DNA from: Thinopyrum elongatum
Taxonomy: Eukaryota; Streptophyta; Magnoliopsida; Poales; Poaceae
DNA length: 64,000 nt
Assembly (NCBI GenBank): GCA_011799875.1
Contig: CM022301.1
Coordinates: forward strand, 329,052,929-329,116,928
Direction of reading: 5' to 3'
Part shown: piece by piece, positions 12,301 to 22,547 of the stretch
Position numbering within the stretch: the stretch's first letter is position 1
Layout: each line of letters opens with the position of its first letter
The notes under the pieces: generated by a model
The model's database searches: none
What the model was told of the DNA's origin: nothing
What the model saw: only the letters and a program-made list of their open reading frames with translations
Made by a program: the position numbers and the translations under genes

Positions 12301-12834
12301 CACAACTGAAAGATTCTACAGAAGGGTCGAAGAGATCTGGGAGCTTGACTATGCTGGAATGCACGATGCGACGATGTTCCATGTCGGATGGGCTAAGGAC
12401 GTCGTAAGAGAAAACAAGTATTTCACTACCATGTCTATACCCAATGCGAAGAGCACTACCGTGAACGTTAACATCATCGCCAAAAATGAGCCGCGCCAGC
12501 CGTCGCCCCTGCACTACCATGGGCTAAGCACGTGACACAATGCTTCTTCATAACCGACCCAACCAATCCCAACCGTGTTGTCGTGAGGAGAGGCAAAAGG
12601 AGCATCGTCGTAATGGATGGCGTCGCCAACGAGGAAGACTACGGCCAATACGGCAACCCGATGAGGGAAGATGACGATGACGATGAAGCATACGTGAAAA
12701 GAAGAATCAATACTACATTACCTAAGAAATATCGTACTCCATGGTTCCGGAAAAGTCACAAGGAGGGGCTCAATTATTCGGCAACGAACAAGAAAGGGAA
12801 GAAGCTCAATGTGAAACATCGTCGACGCAGCTGA
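9301..12834 (+). pseudogene. CACTA transposase, TNP2/TNPD type, broken
   Basis: This is the DNA-cleaving transposase of CACTA elements. The start is the ATG just after the leader intron. In order it shows a transposase-associated N-terminal domain (9310-9500, with CPCTRCKG), an acidic Gly-rich linker, the Transposase_21/TNP2 core (about 9830-11080, with STDGMNPFGNQ, YNLPPW and LDQMHITKNV), a DUF4218-like region (about 11280-11830, with MMPFEGMNG), and a DUF4216-like region (12110-12530, with QSYDINGYTFYT). Breaks are a TGA at 9739-9741, a frameshift near 10508, a TAG at 10686-10688, a frameshift near 12095 and another near 12532. The lysine-rich tail ends at 12834. Some breaks could be introns, but no good splice sites were seen. 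Domain names rest on remembered family motifs. Confidence 0.88.
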
Positions 12835-13020
12835 GAAACCATCATTTATATATATGTATGTATTTTGTGTACGCACTTAAGTAACCGTTATCGGTCAGTG
12901 TATGCATGATTCCGGTGATATTCGCGTAGTGTGGGAGGGAGACACCGTCGTCGGGAGAAAGAAAAAACAAAAACAAAAGGGAGAAAGCAATACAAAAGAA
13001 AAAGAAAAGTAAACAGAAAA
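12835..13020 (+). other. Spacer after the transposase gene; no gene seen
   Basis: The sequence holds the transposase 3' flank and a purine-rich stretch from 12955. The opposite strand gives a low-complexity Phe/Leu-rich frame (12888-13091), judged an artefact of composition. Confidence 0.5.
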
Positions 13021-13112
13021 GAAAAGGAAAATAATAAAAAGAAAAGAAAACTAAAAACTAGAAAAGGAAAATAATAAAAAGAAAAGAACACTAAAAACTA
13101 GAAAAGGAAAAT
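13021..13112 (+). repeat. 40-bp tandem repeat, 2.3 copies, purine-rich
   Basis: Units at 13021-13060 and 13061-13100 are nearly identical, and a third begins at 13101. They immediately precede the internal copy of subterminal-type repeats. Confidence 0.8.
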
Positions 13113-13216
13113 AGCGGTAGCGCTGGTTTGGGAACAAGCACTATAGCTAACTTAGCTATAGCGCTGGTTTAGGATCCAGCTATTAGCGCTTGTTCCCAAA
13201 CCAACGCTACAGCTAT
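13113..13216. repeat. Internal subterminal-type repeats forming an inverted repeat
   Basis: AGCGGTAGCGCTGGTTTGGG at 13113 and the complementary arm ending near 13215 form an inverted repeat with arms of about 27 bp and few mismatches, with further AGCTATAGCGCT-like units in the loop. These resemble the repeats at the element ends but lie in the middle, just upstream of the second gene, suggesting a second TNPA-bound promoter. Confidence 0.65.
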
Positions 13217-14486
13217 TTTGAGTTATCCCCCCCGCGGGCTCAAAATTTCACCAAGTCATTCCCCCCCTCTCCTCCAACCTCTCCCCCCACTCTGTCGCCG
13301 TGCCGGCCGTCGCCCCTACCCGCCATCGACCTCGATGCCGGCCGTTGCCCGAGCCCTCCCTCGACGTCACCGTCGCCGCGCGGCCCCGCCCTCGACCTCG
13401 ACGCCGCCGCCCTCTCCCCTGCCCGCCCTCGACCTCACCGCGTCGCCCTCTCCCCTGCCCGCCGACCGCCCGAGCCCGTAAGCCTCTCCCTCTCCTCTCC
13501 CCTGCCCTCCTCTCTCTCTCTGTGATGAACCCTAGCTATTGTTAGCAAAATTAGGATACATGAACCCTAGCTATTGTTAACTAAAGATTGTTATGGAAAT
13601 AGACATAACAAAACATCGATTCAAGTTCATAGGATTCTAGATAGTCAAAATCAGGAGCAAATTATTTGTAGCTAGGCAATTTATCAAAAACAGTAGCTCC
13701 CTAAAATTGCAAAATCAGTGGACTTTTTTAGCTATAAATAAAACACTGGACTTTTTTAACTATAAATAAAAAACAGTAGCAAATTGCCTAGCTACAAAAA
13801 TGCACTAAACTAAAAAACAGTAGCAAATTGCACTAAAAAATAGCAGCAAATTTTTAGGAGCATGATATAAAACCCTAGATGATGTTTTAGGAGCATGATA
13901 TGCCCTATGGTAGGGCAGTAGCAGATTAGTTTAGGGCAGTAGCAGAGAGAGAGAGATCATTTAGGAAAAAAAATAGTAGCATATTAGTTTATAGGGCAAT
14001 TTAGTTGGTTAGGGAAGTAGCAGAGAGAGAGCATTTAGGAATTTTTGTAGGTATATATAGTAGCAAATGTTTAGTGAGGTCATTTTGTAAAGGTTTTTGG
14101 TTTTTGAAAAGACCACTATTTTGCAATGTTTAGTGAGGTCATTTCACTCTATGTACTTGCTTGAATGATATATTTTGCAAATGATATATGTCATTGATGT
14201 TATATGATTTCGCAATGTTAGTTGAATGTCGAAGAATATCCGAGTGGCCTATGTTTTGCTGGAATGTTGATTCATTTCCGTTCCGGCAAATTTCAGGCGC
14301 TCCATATGTCCACTTTTTAGCAAAGGGCATGCCAAAAATTTTCGTGATTTTCGGCATGACTTGTGCTAGAAACTAGGACATATGGAGTGCCCGAGATTTG
14401 CCGGAAGGGGAATGAATCAACATTCCGACCAAATATAGGCCCCTTTTTTCTCTTCATTATATCTTTTATTTACAATTGTTGAATAG
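13217..14486 (+). promoter_or_regulatory. Leader of the second CACTA gene: polypyrimidine tract and long intron
   Basis: A C/T-rich tract (13225-13530) mirrors that of the first gene. A donor-like CCC|GTAAGC sits at 13478 and an acceptor GAATAG ends at 14486, 5 bp before the ATG at 14492, giving an intron of about 1 kb. The intron is AT-rich, with short local repeats such as AGTAGCAAATTGC (13760-13840) and GAGAGAGAG runs (13940-14030), and a long hairpin at 14261-14426. The Pro/Ser-rich open frames at 13190-13545 are composition artefacts. Confidence 0.55.
14261..14426. repeat. 166-bp hairpin in the leader intron of the second CACTA gene
   Basis: Bases 14261-14311 and the reverse complement of 14376-14426 agree at 46 of 51 positions by direct comparison. 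The inner parts (14312-14343 and 14346-14375) also pair, less well, leaving only a few bases as loop. Transcripts crossing it could fold into one long stem. The left arm is related to part of the first gene's leader intron (about 9140-9240), which has no second arm. Confidence 0.8.
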
Positions 14487-14491
14487 GAAAC

Positions 14492-17400
14492 ATGTCTAGT
14501 CACGCCGAAGCCGGGGGTTCTGCTCGCCTCGAAGAAGACCCCATCAAGGCAGCAAATCATTATTTCGATTACCTGGACGAACACCAGATGGGGGTTCATG
14601 GTGGCGGCAGTGGCACCAACCTCGACGCCGACACCGGCACTGGCACCGGCACCGACACCACCCCTGAGACTGGCAATGATGCTGTCGTAGCCGGTAAAGC
14701 ACCAAAGCAGAAGAGGTCACGAAGACCAAACGAGCTCGGCATCGGACAAATTGTGGTCACGGAGATGCACCCCAAGAAATTAGAGCCAACGGCACCGGAG
14801 GAAGCGCGCTCGTGCTGGGGCAATCAACTAGGATGCATCCTTAGGGAAACCGCCAACATCAACGACGAGAAGTTGAAGAAGATACCACATATGAAGAACA
14901 TGCTCCTAAAGAAGTTGCACAATAGGTTCTTGTTCCCCGGCCGGGATGAAAGCAAAGAACCGTGGGAGACGATGCCATGACAAAGATAAATAACAAGGCG
15001 ATGGTGACGTTCACCAATGACTTGTCTGCCTGGAAAGTTCGGGTGAAGAAAGTGATTGCGAAGAATGAACCGTGGTCCAAGATTCATGCTGACAATCCGT
15101 CAATAAAGGAAGAGGACTTAGAAAAATTCAAGGAGACTTGCGCTAAAGAAGAAGTCAAGGCAAGGTCGGAGAAAATGAAGGCGCTCCAGGCCAGGAACAC
15201 ACCTCCCAACCATCTCGGAAGCCGTGGTTATGAGGGGAAGAGGCATGTATGGGCCAAGGAGGACGCAGAACGTGAAAGTCACGGAATCCCAGACCCCTTG
15301 GCGGAGTTCACCGACCCGCTGGAGCGTGACTGGATCAGGGCCCAGTACAAGTGGGACCACGTCAAAAAGATCTTTCACACGGACCCGAACATGAGGGAGT
15401 TCATGAGACTTCTGGTAATTGTTATATTACCACATTATCATATTAGCTTCCAATCAATTCGACTACAAGTTTTGTCACATTAGTAAACCATCCACGTTCC
15501 TTTTGCAGAAAGAGCAGCACCAAAAGGCAGCCGAAAGCGACGAGTCGTCACAGTCGTCGGCGAGGCACAAGTGGGACACCCCATTCAACCGGGCCCTGAA
15601 CATACTGAAAAAGGTCCCGGAGGACAAACCGCCGTCCTATGGACATGTGCACGGCGTCGGAGATGGCGTCTCGTGGAAGACATGCTACCGCGAGGAGCCA
15701 GAGGAAAGAAGGAAGACACAGTTGGTCACTCAGCAGACCATCGACGAGAAGGTCGCGATTGCGGTCAATAAGACCAAAGCTGAGACCAAAGAAGAGTTGC
15801 TCGGGGTAGTGAATGCAGCGGTCAGTGACGCGGTGGCCAGCTTGATTCCGGCAATTATCGATTGGTCGAAGAGCAATCCAAGGGCCAGAGGACTTTCCCC
15901 TTCCCAGCTACGTCGGGAGCAATTCGGTGAACATCACAGCACCAGCACCTGCTCAAGCAACCGCAAAAGGTCCCGCTCCTGTTCATAGCAGCCCGACCTC
16001 CATCTCTGGCATGCTCAATGGGCCTTCGTCTATGGCTGAGCTCGACACCCTCACGGTAATTACGCGTCATACCCTTTTCACTAGCATGTCTATAGTCTTC
16101 CGTTTCAGTTGCCTTTCGGATGTTTGACGTCACAGACATGTCTTCTTCGTAGGTCGATGATACCCCGTGCACCCTACTCTACGACATCAAGGGACAGAAG
16201 GTGGCCGTGGGAAAGGCAACGATCGTGAAGCCGAAGGACCGCATGTTCCACAACCGAGAGATGCCCGATGGCGTCTTCAAGGTTAACGTGGCCAGTGTCT
16301 TAGCGGGCTTCGAGGATTTGCCTCCTCCGGTACCAATCGATGACGAGGAGACCCCTAAGTGGATTGGCGCATGCAAGAGCTGGTTCTTGCCTTGGCCGAA
16401 GACTCTTCTTCGTGTCGAGGCACCCAGTATCACACCAACAACAGCTTCTCAAGAAGGTATGAACACCACCCCACCTACCAAATTACCTGCACCTTTCGTG
16501 GCGGGTGATAGCGAACGACGCGAGGGAGAGCCTCCATAAGTGCCAGATGACGTCGTCCCCGTTGTCGAAGAAGCAAATGCTGATGATGACATGGAGGAGG
16601 ATGATGATGACCCAGACAAGTATTTCAATACTTCCTATGATGATGGAGGATTGATGGCTCAGGATGACGAAGACTCGGGCTATGAGCGTGGAGATGATGA
16701 CTTGATGCTACCTGATTTGCCGAAGCCGGAATGTCCTAAGGCGGAATGCAAAAAGTCTCTCTTCAAGCGATCCTCGTAGGAGATGCCTCTAGATGCCGCC
16801 TCTACCCAGCAACAACCCGAGGGCCATCCACTGATTAGCCCGACGACACTGGGGGTGGTGGTTAGGGAAGGTATGGTGGGCTCACTACCACCACCCGCCA
16901 AGAAGCAAAGGAGGAGACCGGACAGGAAAGGCCCTAAAGGCGCCAGAGCTGCTTCAAGCAGCTAGCCGCCTCTGAAGCCCCGGGTGGTAGACAGAATACC
17001 TGTCGAAGGTGCGAAGCGTTTCCATGTCGCCGGTGACCCGATCCTACCTGCGAAAGCGCTAGAGCACATACTGAACAATGATCTAAGGAGACTCCATGAC
17101 GATGTGCTGGCCAGAGAGAAAAGCCTTCTCATCTCGAAAAAACCAGGATACCCGCTTTACGCGGCTCAGGTGCCGGGTGGGAGGTTGTATGTCGAGAGAT
17201 GGACCGCGGATAAGTTAATCCTGCAATTTGACTACATCTATGACATGTTCCACATGACCAAGCTAGATTTCCAGTTCATCCGCATGTATGCGCCATATCT
17301 CAACTACTTCAACAAGATCGAGAACATAAAATATATCTGCGTCGCGGACCCGTACTATATGCATGAGAGCTTCTTGGCAGTTTGCAAAGAGCATCGTGAC

Positions 17401-18156
17401 TATGCGAGCAAGTATATCGGTGACTTCATGATCTCTAATAAGGACAAGGAAGCGATTCTCCTGCCTTATCATCCCACGTAAGTCATCTGCACATATCCTT
17501 TCGTAAGTTTTAATCATTCCTTTGCAAGCATGGAGGCTAATTTGAGGTGTACTTAATTTGCGCAGCGGGGGGGGGGGGGCGCCGTCCTCATCGTTCTGTA
17601 CCTAGAATACTCCCATGCTATGTACTTGGACTCATCGAAGAACATCAAGAAAAAGGATTACACGCACATAAAGAGTGTTCTCGATAGTGCCCTGTTCACC
17701 TTCAGCCTGTCTGGTGGATATATCAAGGTGAAAAGGCACAGGAAGAACGGGCTGGCTTTCAGCCATAAGACTGACTTCTGCTGCATCCAGCAACCATACA
17801 CCAGTAAGGCTGATGGATTCTACCTCATGCATCACCTGATCGAGTATAGAAGGGATAATCAACGCCATCGCATGTTAGCTACTACCAACGATGCCGAGAT
17901 TGTCAACTGGGCCACAAGCATAGGAAAGACACCGGATCATTGAATCCAAGCTGAGTTTTATCACATACAGTGTGAACTTGCCCAAGTGATCATGAAGCAG
18001 GTCCTCGAACCAACAGGGATGTTCTACCATGGGCCAATCACGCGGGATGATGTCCGAGCACTGCTACTCGCTCAGCGTCTGGACCTGAAGCCTTTCAAGA
18101 AGTTCGGGTGCTTCCTCCCTGACTATGAAGATTGGACCGCCAACATGGAGGACTGA
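14492..18156 (+). pseudogene. CACTA second gene, TNPA-like with Ulp1-like C-terminus, broken
   Basis: The predicted start is the ATG after the leader intron. It encodes a hydrophilic N-terminal region with a Gly/Thr-Asp repeat, then a plant transposase_24-like/TNPA-type segment (14700-15900, with PLERDWIRAQYKWDH). Introns are likely at 15415-15508 and 16056-16152, both phase 0. The C-terminal part (16984-18156) resembles the Ulp1-like (C48) domain often carried by grass CACTA elements, with LDSSKNIKKKDYTH and FCCIQQPYTS. Breaks are frameshifts near 14960 and 15930, TAA at 16537, TAG at 16777, TAG at 16963, and TGA at 17941. A run of G near 17567 replaces the place where a His-Trp pair would be expected after an intron starting at 17478. 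In the family this protein binds subterminal repeats; here it is dead. Confidence 0.75.
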
Positions 18157-18422
18157 TTGTCGATGACAATGTGTCACTACTGTCTTTCTATGGCAAAACT
18201 TTGAATTTATGCACGGCGAAACTATGTGATGTAATTAAACCGTGGTCCTGAACTAGCGTAGATCGCTCTAGTTAATTAGTTTGGGTACGAGGAACTTCGT
18301 TATTTATGTTTACTATAGGTTGCTTGTATTTTGCTAATTATGCCTCTTTGTTTTCTTAAGTACATTATGTTGCATATTATCGTTCAATTCATCAACTGAC
18401 GATGCAGGTACATAGATCAGAG
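18157..18422 (+). other. Spacer and probable leader intron of the third CACTA frame
   Basis: This AT-rich stretch ends in a branch-like CATCAACTGAC and acceptor GATGCAG at 18401-18407, 16 bp before the ATG at 18423. The third frame may therefore be a spliced exon of a longer transcript, perhaps an alternative 3' end of the second gene. No donor was fixed. Confidence 0.4.
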
Positions 18423-18680
18423 ATGGCGAAGGACTGCTACGCCGTGTTCGTTGGGAGGGTTCCGGGAGTGTACGACCACTGGCCAGACGTTCAGGACCAG
18501 GTGGACAAGTACCCGGGTGCTAGCCATAGAGGGTTCAACAGCAGAGCCGAAGCAGAAAGTAGTTACTTGAGGTGGATGCTCCGGCAAGAGCGGGAGCGAA
18601 ACCGCCGGTGCCTCAAGAAGTACTACATAGTTGCGCTCTTGCTCATGTTGATCGCTCTTCTCTTCTACATCATGGTTTAG
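18423..18680 (+). CDS. Viroplasmin/RNase H1 N-terminal-like domain with C-terminal membrane helix, 85 aa
   Basis: An intact frame starts at the ATG at 18423 and ends with TAG at 18680. Residues 1-53 resemble the small caulimovirus-viroplasmin/RNase H1 N-terminal fold: YAVFVGRVPGVYDHW, then a VDKYPGASHRGFNSRAEA segment and aromatic/Arg positions in SYLRWML. That fold is known for binding RNA:DNA hybrids or dsRNA. A basic linker (RQERERNRRCLKK) leads into about 19 hydrophobic residues, VALLLMLIALLFYIMV at the very end, which look like a C-terminal tail anchor. It lies inside the CACTA element, between the TNPA-like gene and the 3' repeats, and is the only frame of the element without a break. 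Its function is unknown; the fold assignment is from motif memory. It is not an endogenous pararetrovirus, as no neighbouring viral genes exist. Confidence 0.65.
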   Translation: MAKDCYAVFVGRVPGVYDHWPDVQDQVDKYPGASHRGFNSRAEAESSYLRWMLRQERERNRRCLKKYYIVALLLMLIALLFYIMV

Positions 18681-18939
18681 ATAGAGATGATGAAACTTGT
18701 GTGTGTGCCATGACCATACAGTTGCATTTATTCGAGACATGACATGACTTGTGTATCGCTATTTTCGAGATGTGATGATATTTGTGTTGAATGATGATGA
18801 TGGTATGACGAGACTACTTTATGTGTATGATATGATGAGAATAGTGTATGTTTATTATGATCTGATGAAACTATTGTATAGAGCCTGTACAAATACATCA
18901 CAAATACATAGAGGGGGTATAAATCTGTGAAAGTAGGAA

Positions 18940-19180
18940 TGCTAGCAGCAGCGCTGGAAGGCATCTAGCAACAGTGCTGGATTAGCAGCAGCGCTTGCCT
19001 TTCTGTAGCGCTACAGATAGTTAGCAGTAGCGCTGGTCAGGGCAGCACTACTGCTAACCATACTTACCAGTAGCGATGCCCTGACCAGCGCTACTACTAC
19101 AACTTAGCTGTAGCGCGTTAGTAGTAGCGCTGGACCCAGCGCTACTGCTATAGGTATTTCAAGCGCTACTAGTAGGCTTT
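18940..19180 (+). repeat. 3' subterminal repeat array of the CACTA element
   Basis: At least ten direct and inverted units of the AGCAGTAGCGCTGG type fill the last 250 bp before the right end, mirroring the 5' array. Confidence 0.8.
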
Positions 19181-19192
19181 CTCCTAGTAGTG

Positions 19193-19541
19193 AGAGAGAG
19201 GGAAGGCTTGGGTTGGAGACAAGAAAACACCACAAATGGAAAGGAGTACTCCAAGGTCAAAAAGCAACTAACACACAAGCACACATGGGGTAATCCAACA
19301 CCCGACAAGCCTAAGACACGAGAGCGCAACTCTAACCAAATGGAGCCAAGCCTCTCAAGGAGAGGGCGGTGACAAAGGTCACCTATGTTTGAGTCAATTG
19401 GTATGGTACCGCGAAGATTTTAACCTTGGGCCCATGACCAAAACTCATCTTTGAAGCACAAATACCATCAAGAATGGCTAATGTGAAAGACTTGATAAAT
19501 TTATGCATAATGGGGGGGGGGAGTTCATTGAGAGAACAACA
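19193..19541 (-). mobile_element. 3' LTR of copia element C1, proximal part
   Basis: On the minus strand the LTR begins TGTTGTTCTCT at 19541, just after a polypurine tract ATATAGGGGGAG (19553-19542). It continues to the CACTA insertion at 19192/19193. The C1 pol end, after removing G1, is only some 70 bp away, which supports this reading. Confidence 0.65.
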
Positions 19542-19553
19542 CTCCCCCTATAT
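19542..19553 (-). other. Polypurine tract of C1
   Basis: ATATAGGGGGAG on the minus strand directly abuts the TG start of the LTR; it would prime plus-strand synthesis. The remaining bases to 19601 are C1 sequence, ending in the G1 TSD GGTGT (19597-19601). Confidence 0.6.
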
Positions 19554-19601
19554 CCATGCCTATAACTAGAACAAGATACTATGATGAATGCGGTGGGGTG
19601 T

Positions 19602-20518
19602 TGTCGTGGGAAAACATGGCCATCTATGGGGCCATCGGCCCCTTGTGGTTCGGCAGGGGGGAAGGACGCATTGCACAAAGAGCGGAGGGCACGGAGCAGC
19701 ACGACAGCGATCACACGGGTAGTTTTTACCCAGGTTCGGGCCGCCGCGAGGCGTAAAACCCTACTCCTGCTTTGGTGGATTGATGAGAGGACCGTGGTGG
19801 AGACGCGGCGCTCTAGCCCGGCAAGGTCGCCTCGGGGCGAGAGCAGCTATGCGCGTATGAGTGTACGAGGGTCCGAATCCTTTCTAAGGTTGCCATGGCC
19901 CTCCTTTTATAGATCAAGGGGTCACCACAATGGCAAATCAGTCATTGCGTACTGATTAGATAGCAAACAGTGCTATCATACCTAACTCTGCAGACAGGAC
20001 AGAACGCATTAAATGCACCTCTTAGTGTCACATCGTAGCGTAGCCCGGCAAGCCTTGCCATGTCGTTCGGCCACCTTTTCGCCTGCCTGCGTGACACGTC
20101 CCTGGAAGAGTGTCATTTGGAGGTGATTTGCTCTGGAAGCGGCTGCCACGTGCCAAATAATGGCCACTTAGTCACTTGGGGGCTCGACACCTCACCGATC
20201 GATGACTTGCATTGCTGTGAGGTGGAGTGGTGGAGCCTTGGCAGTGTAATCTGCCCTCGGCGCCCCCGGCAAGCCTGTCGGGGCAATCTGGAGACTTGTC
20301 TTCGGGGCAACCTCATCCCCGCCAGGCTCGCCTGCCCGGCAAGGGAGGTTTTTCCTTAGTGGTATCTTGCTCCTTTGGTTGGCCTTGGTCTTCTTGATCC
20401 GCCCTTTGATTTCTCAAAGAGTTGATCTCTTCTGCTTGGTCTTGTCTTGGATGTTGCAACCTTGTTCTCGAGTCTGTGTACAGTCTGGTCAACACACCTA
20501 GGGTTTGTTGCACCGACA
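19602..20518 (-). repeat. G1 3' LTR (917 bp)
   Basis: On the plus strand it begins TGTCGTGGGAAAACATGG and ends GTTGCACCGACA. It closely matches 39116-40032, 42790-43709 and 54936-55853. The overlapping open frames on either strand are LTR noise. Confidence 0.92.
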
Positions 20519-20923
20519 GGAGCCCCTGGGCCTAGCCTGAACGCGCTGCCGAGAGTCGTCGGGGTAGGCCCTGTCCAGTACATAGGCAGGGAGGCTGCGG
20601 TAGCTCACCCTTTGAGATCTTCTTTGCTTCTTCATTAATCTGAGCTTGAGTTAGTTTCCGGTTTTCCCGCGCTTCGTGTAACGCCAGTGGGGCCATCCCT
20701 GTAATGGCTCATGAATGACTTTAACGCACGGGCGAGTAACTGCCAATTCACTCTTCCCACCACGTTCTTATCCCTTGCCACGTATGTTGCATGCATTGAG
20801 TGGGGTAGGTAACGGAGGCGCGTGGTGCGGGAGAGAGTGTCATGGCAGGGGCCCGGCCTTCTTGGGTTGGTGAAGAGGGGTGGCGGTTACCCGCCGAGGG
20901 ATCAGCCCCCAGCCCCAACTCGC

Positions 20924-20933
20924 CTATAAAAAA
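20924..20933 (+). promoter_or_regulatory. TATA box of the reverse-oriented G1 accessory gene
   Basis: CTATAAAAAA lies 90 bp before an ATG at 21014, in a context (CAGCCCC..CGCCTATAAA) matching the same place in G2 (44185). It faces opposite to gag-pol. Confidence 0.5.
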
Positions 20934-21013
20934 GGGGGGGTGAGGAGGAGCGGAAGTGCACATCCACGCACCCCTTCTCCCCATCCCCTGCCTTCTGGCA
21001 TCGTGTCTTCGTC

Positions 21014-21640
21014 ATGCTGAGGGGAGGGGAAGAAGGGCGCGGCCGCACCTTTGTCGAGATAGGGTCCCCTCCCCGTCCCTACACAAAGCGTCCGGCTTGG
21101 AGTGGCGGCCCGATGCTTAGTGTGGGTGAAGAAGGCCTTAGGTGGGCGTGCGGGCGGTGCGGCGGTAGCGCCGGGGGTAGCGACCCCGGCGTGCTCGCCA
21201 CCGGGCCGTCCGCGGTCCCAAACTTAGTAAGGGGGCACGTGGGCGACACCACACCGGAGTCCATAATAGGCACAAAGCATGGTAGTCGAACGTGGCCTAT
21301 CCTCCCTTCACTTGTGATGTTGAAGAGACCACGGAAGTGATTCGCCATTGGTTATGGCAGATCTCCCCTTTTTGGGTGCTTCTTATCTTGCGTACGGGTG
21401 GGTTCCTTGTGCCCGTGCATGCTTCTTCAGGGGACGGCATCTTTCTAGCTTCGGGTCGATGGAGACGGCCATGCTCTCTGTGGGATCTCCCGGGGCGTTT
21501 GGCGCCTGCCCCGGTCGCCGTGACGGGGGCTCGTGCGACGGTAGGTGCGCCTCTTCAAGTGACAGCGACGAGGAGGGAGGCGGCAACCCACGATGCGTCA
21601 AGAGCGAGGACAACGCTCCGACGTGGCGTGATTGCCGGCA
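21014..21640 (+). pseudogene. Degenerate B3-like accessory gene of G1
   Basis: This is the counterpart of the G2 B3 gene, in the same position and direction. The frame from the ATG at 21014 stops near 21338. In another frame (21348-21620) remnants of the B3 end can be aligned: FRGRHLSSFGSMETAMLSV corresponds to the G2 segment LEGHVLHFKLMDVELLSV, followed in both by a Ser/Asp-rich acidic tail (SSSDSDEEGG). Several frameshifts are needed, so this copy is dead. Recognition depends on the comparison with G2. Confidence 0.5.
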
Positions 21641-22547
21641 GCACCATCATCACCAGCTGGACCTTGGCAGCGCCACCATCTGCACTTGCCCTCTGGTTTC
21701 TTCCTCCCAGCCCGGGAACGGCGCCCTCCAGATCCTGGGGAGGCCTGCGATTTCAAAGAGGAGAGGGACGGAGCAAAGGCATCACGGGGCACTTATCTTT
21801 TTTCAGTTAAAAATATGTAGGCATTGGCCAAACTTTAGTCTAGATAATGTAAACTTCCTTATCCATGTGTGTGTTCTATAAGATTTGTACTTGCTTATCA
21901 GCATATTTAATGAAAAAGACAAGCTTTGCCGGGTACTTGTGCATGTATCATATCCATGCAGAGGTGAAATGCCTCTATACATTTAAGTAAACAAGTTTCC
22001 CCGGCAGGCTATCCTGCCGGTGCCCTCAGTTCATTGCCGTGGGGCTAGGCCTGCCAGGCACAAAACCATAAAAATGGACCAGCCCCCCACCGAACCTTTT
22101 TCGTCAAAGGGCACTGTGACCACCCTGATCGAAGCAGCATTCGAGTCAAAGGGTAGGAGCACCTATGTTTCGAAGGTGGCGGGGTTTTCATATGCGCAAG
22201 TTTTCAAATTACAGAATAGGTATGGATAAGAAGGAACTTATCTGTTTGGTCCGCTGGGGATCGTCACGTAGACTCGTCTTCATTTCTTCTCTTCGGGATC
22301 AAGTCCATGGCAAGAACCCTGCAACTTAGTGCAAATGAAAACAATGCCACATGCGACCTTATCTACATGATCATGCTATGCTCATGATATGCTTATGCAT
22401 GCATGCAAGTTTCGGGGGCCCCCCCAGCGCTTTGTTTATTTCTCTGTTGCTCAGGGTCTGCGCCTGGCTTTGTACAAAGGGTTACATGCAACTTTGGCAA
22501 AGCTTGTACAAAAGGGTGGTTGCCGGGCAGGGCCCGACAACCGCGCC
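21641..22547. other. G1 region between accessory gene and pol end; no gene seen
   Basis: The segment contains the 3' part of the accessory transcript region and the 3' untranslated region of pol. From 21790 (TATCTTTTTTCAGTT) it matches G2 from 46098 closely. It includes ATGCATGCATGC at 22395 and no coding signal. Confidence 0.6.

Larger units (their letters stand above)
8311..19192 (+). mobile_element. Complete CACTA (En/Spm, DTC) transposon, 10.9 kb
   Basis: The left end is CACTACTAGGGAAA at 8311; the right end is CTCCTAGTAGTG ending at 19192, giving inverted termini CACTACTAGG. Both flanks carry the 3-bp TSD AGA (8308-8310 and 19193-19195), as expected for CACTA elements. Subterminal arrays of short AGCAGTAGCGCT-like repeats lie inside both ends. 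It encodes a TNP2-type transposase, a TNPA-like gene and a small third frame, all on the plus strand. The first two are broken, so the copy cannot supply its own transposase, although its ends look usable in trans. Confidence 0.95.

Noticed and set aside
13190..13545. Pro/Ser-rich open frames in three registers
   Set aside because: All three registers give low-complexity Pro/Ser/Arg text from a C/T-rich leader; this is composition, not a gene.
18423..18680. Endogenous pararetrovirus fragment
   Set aside because: The viroplasmin-like domain alone is not viral evidence; it lies inside CACTA termini with no movement, coat or RT genes beside it.
21292..21881. New host gene of 170-177 aa
   Set aside because: It lies in the degenerate G1 accessory region; comparison with G2 shows it is a B3 remnant in shifted frames.
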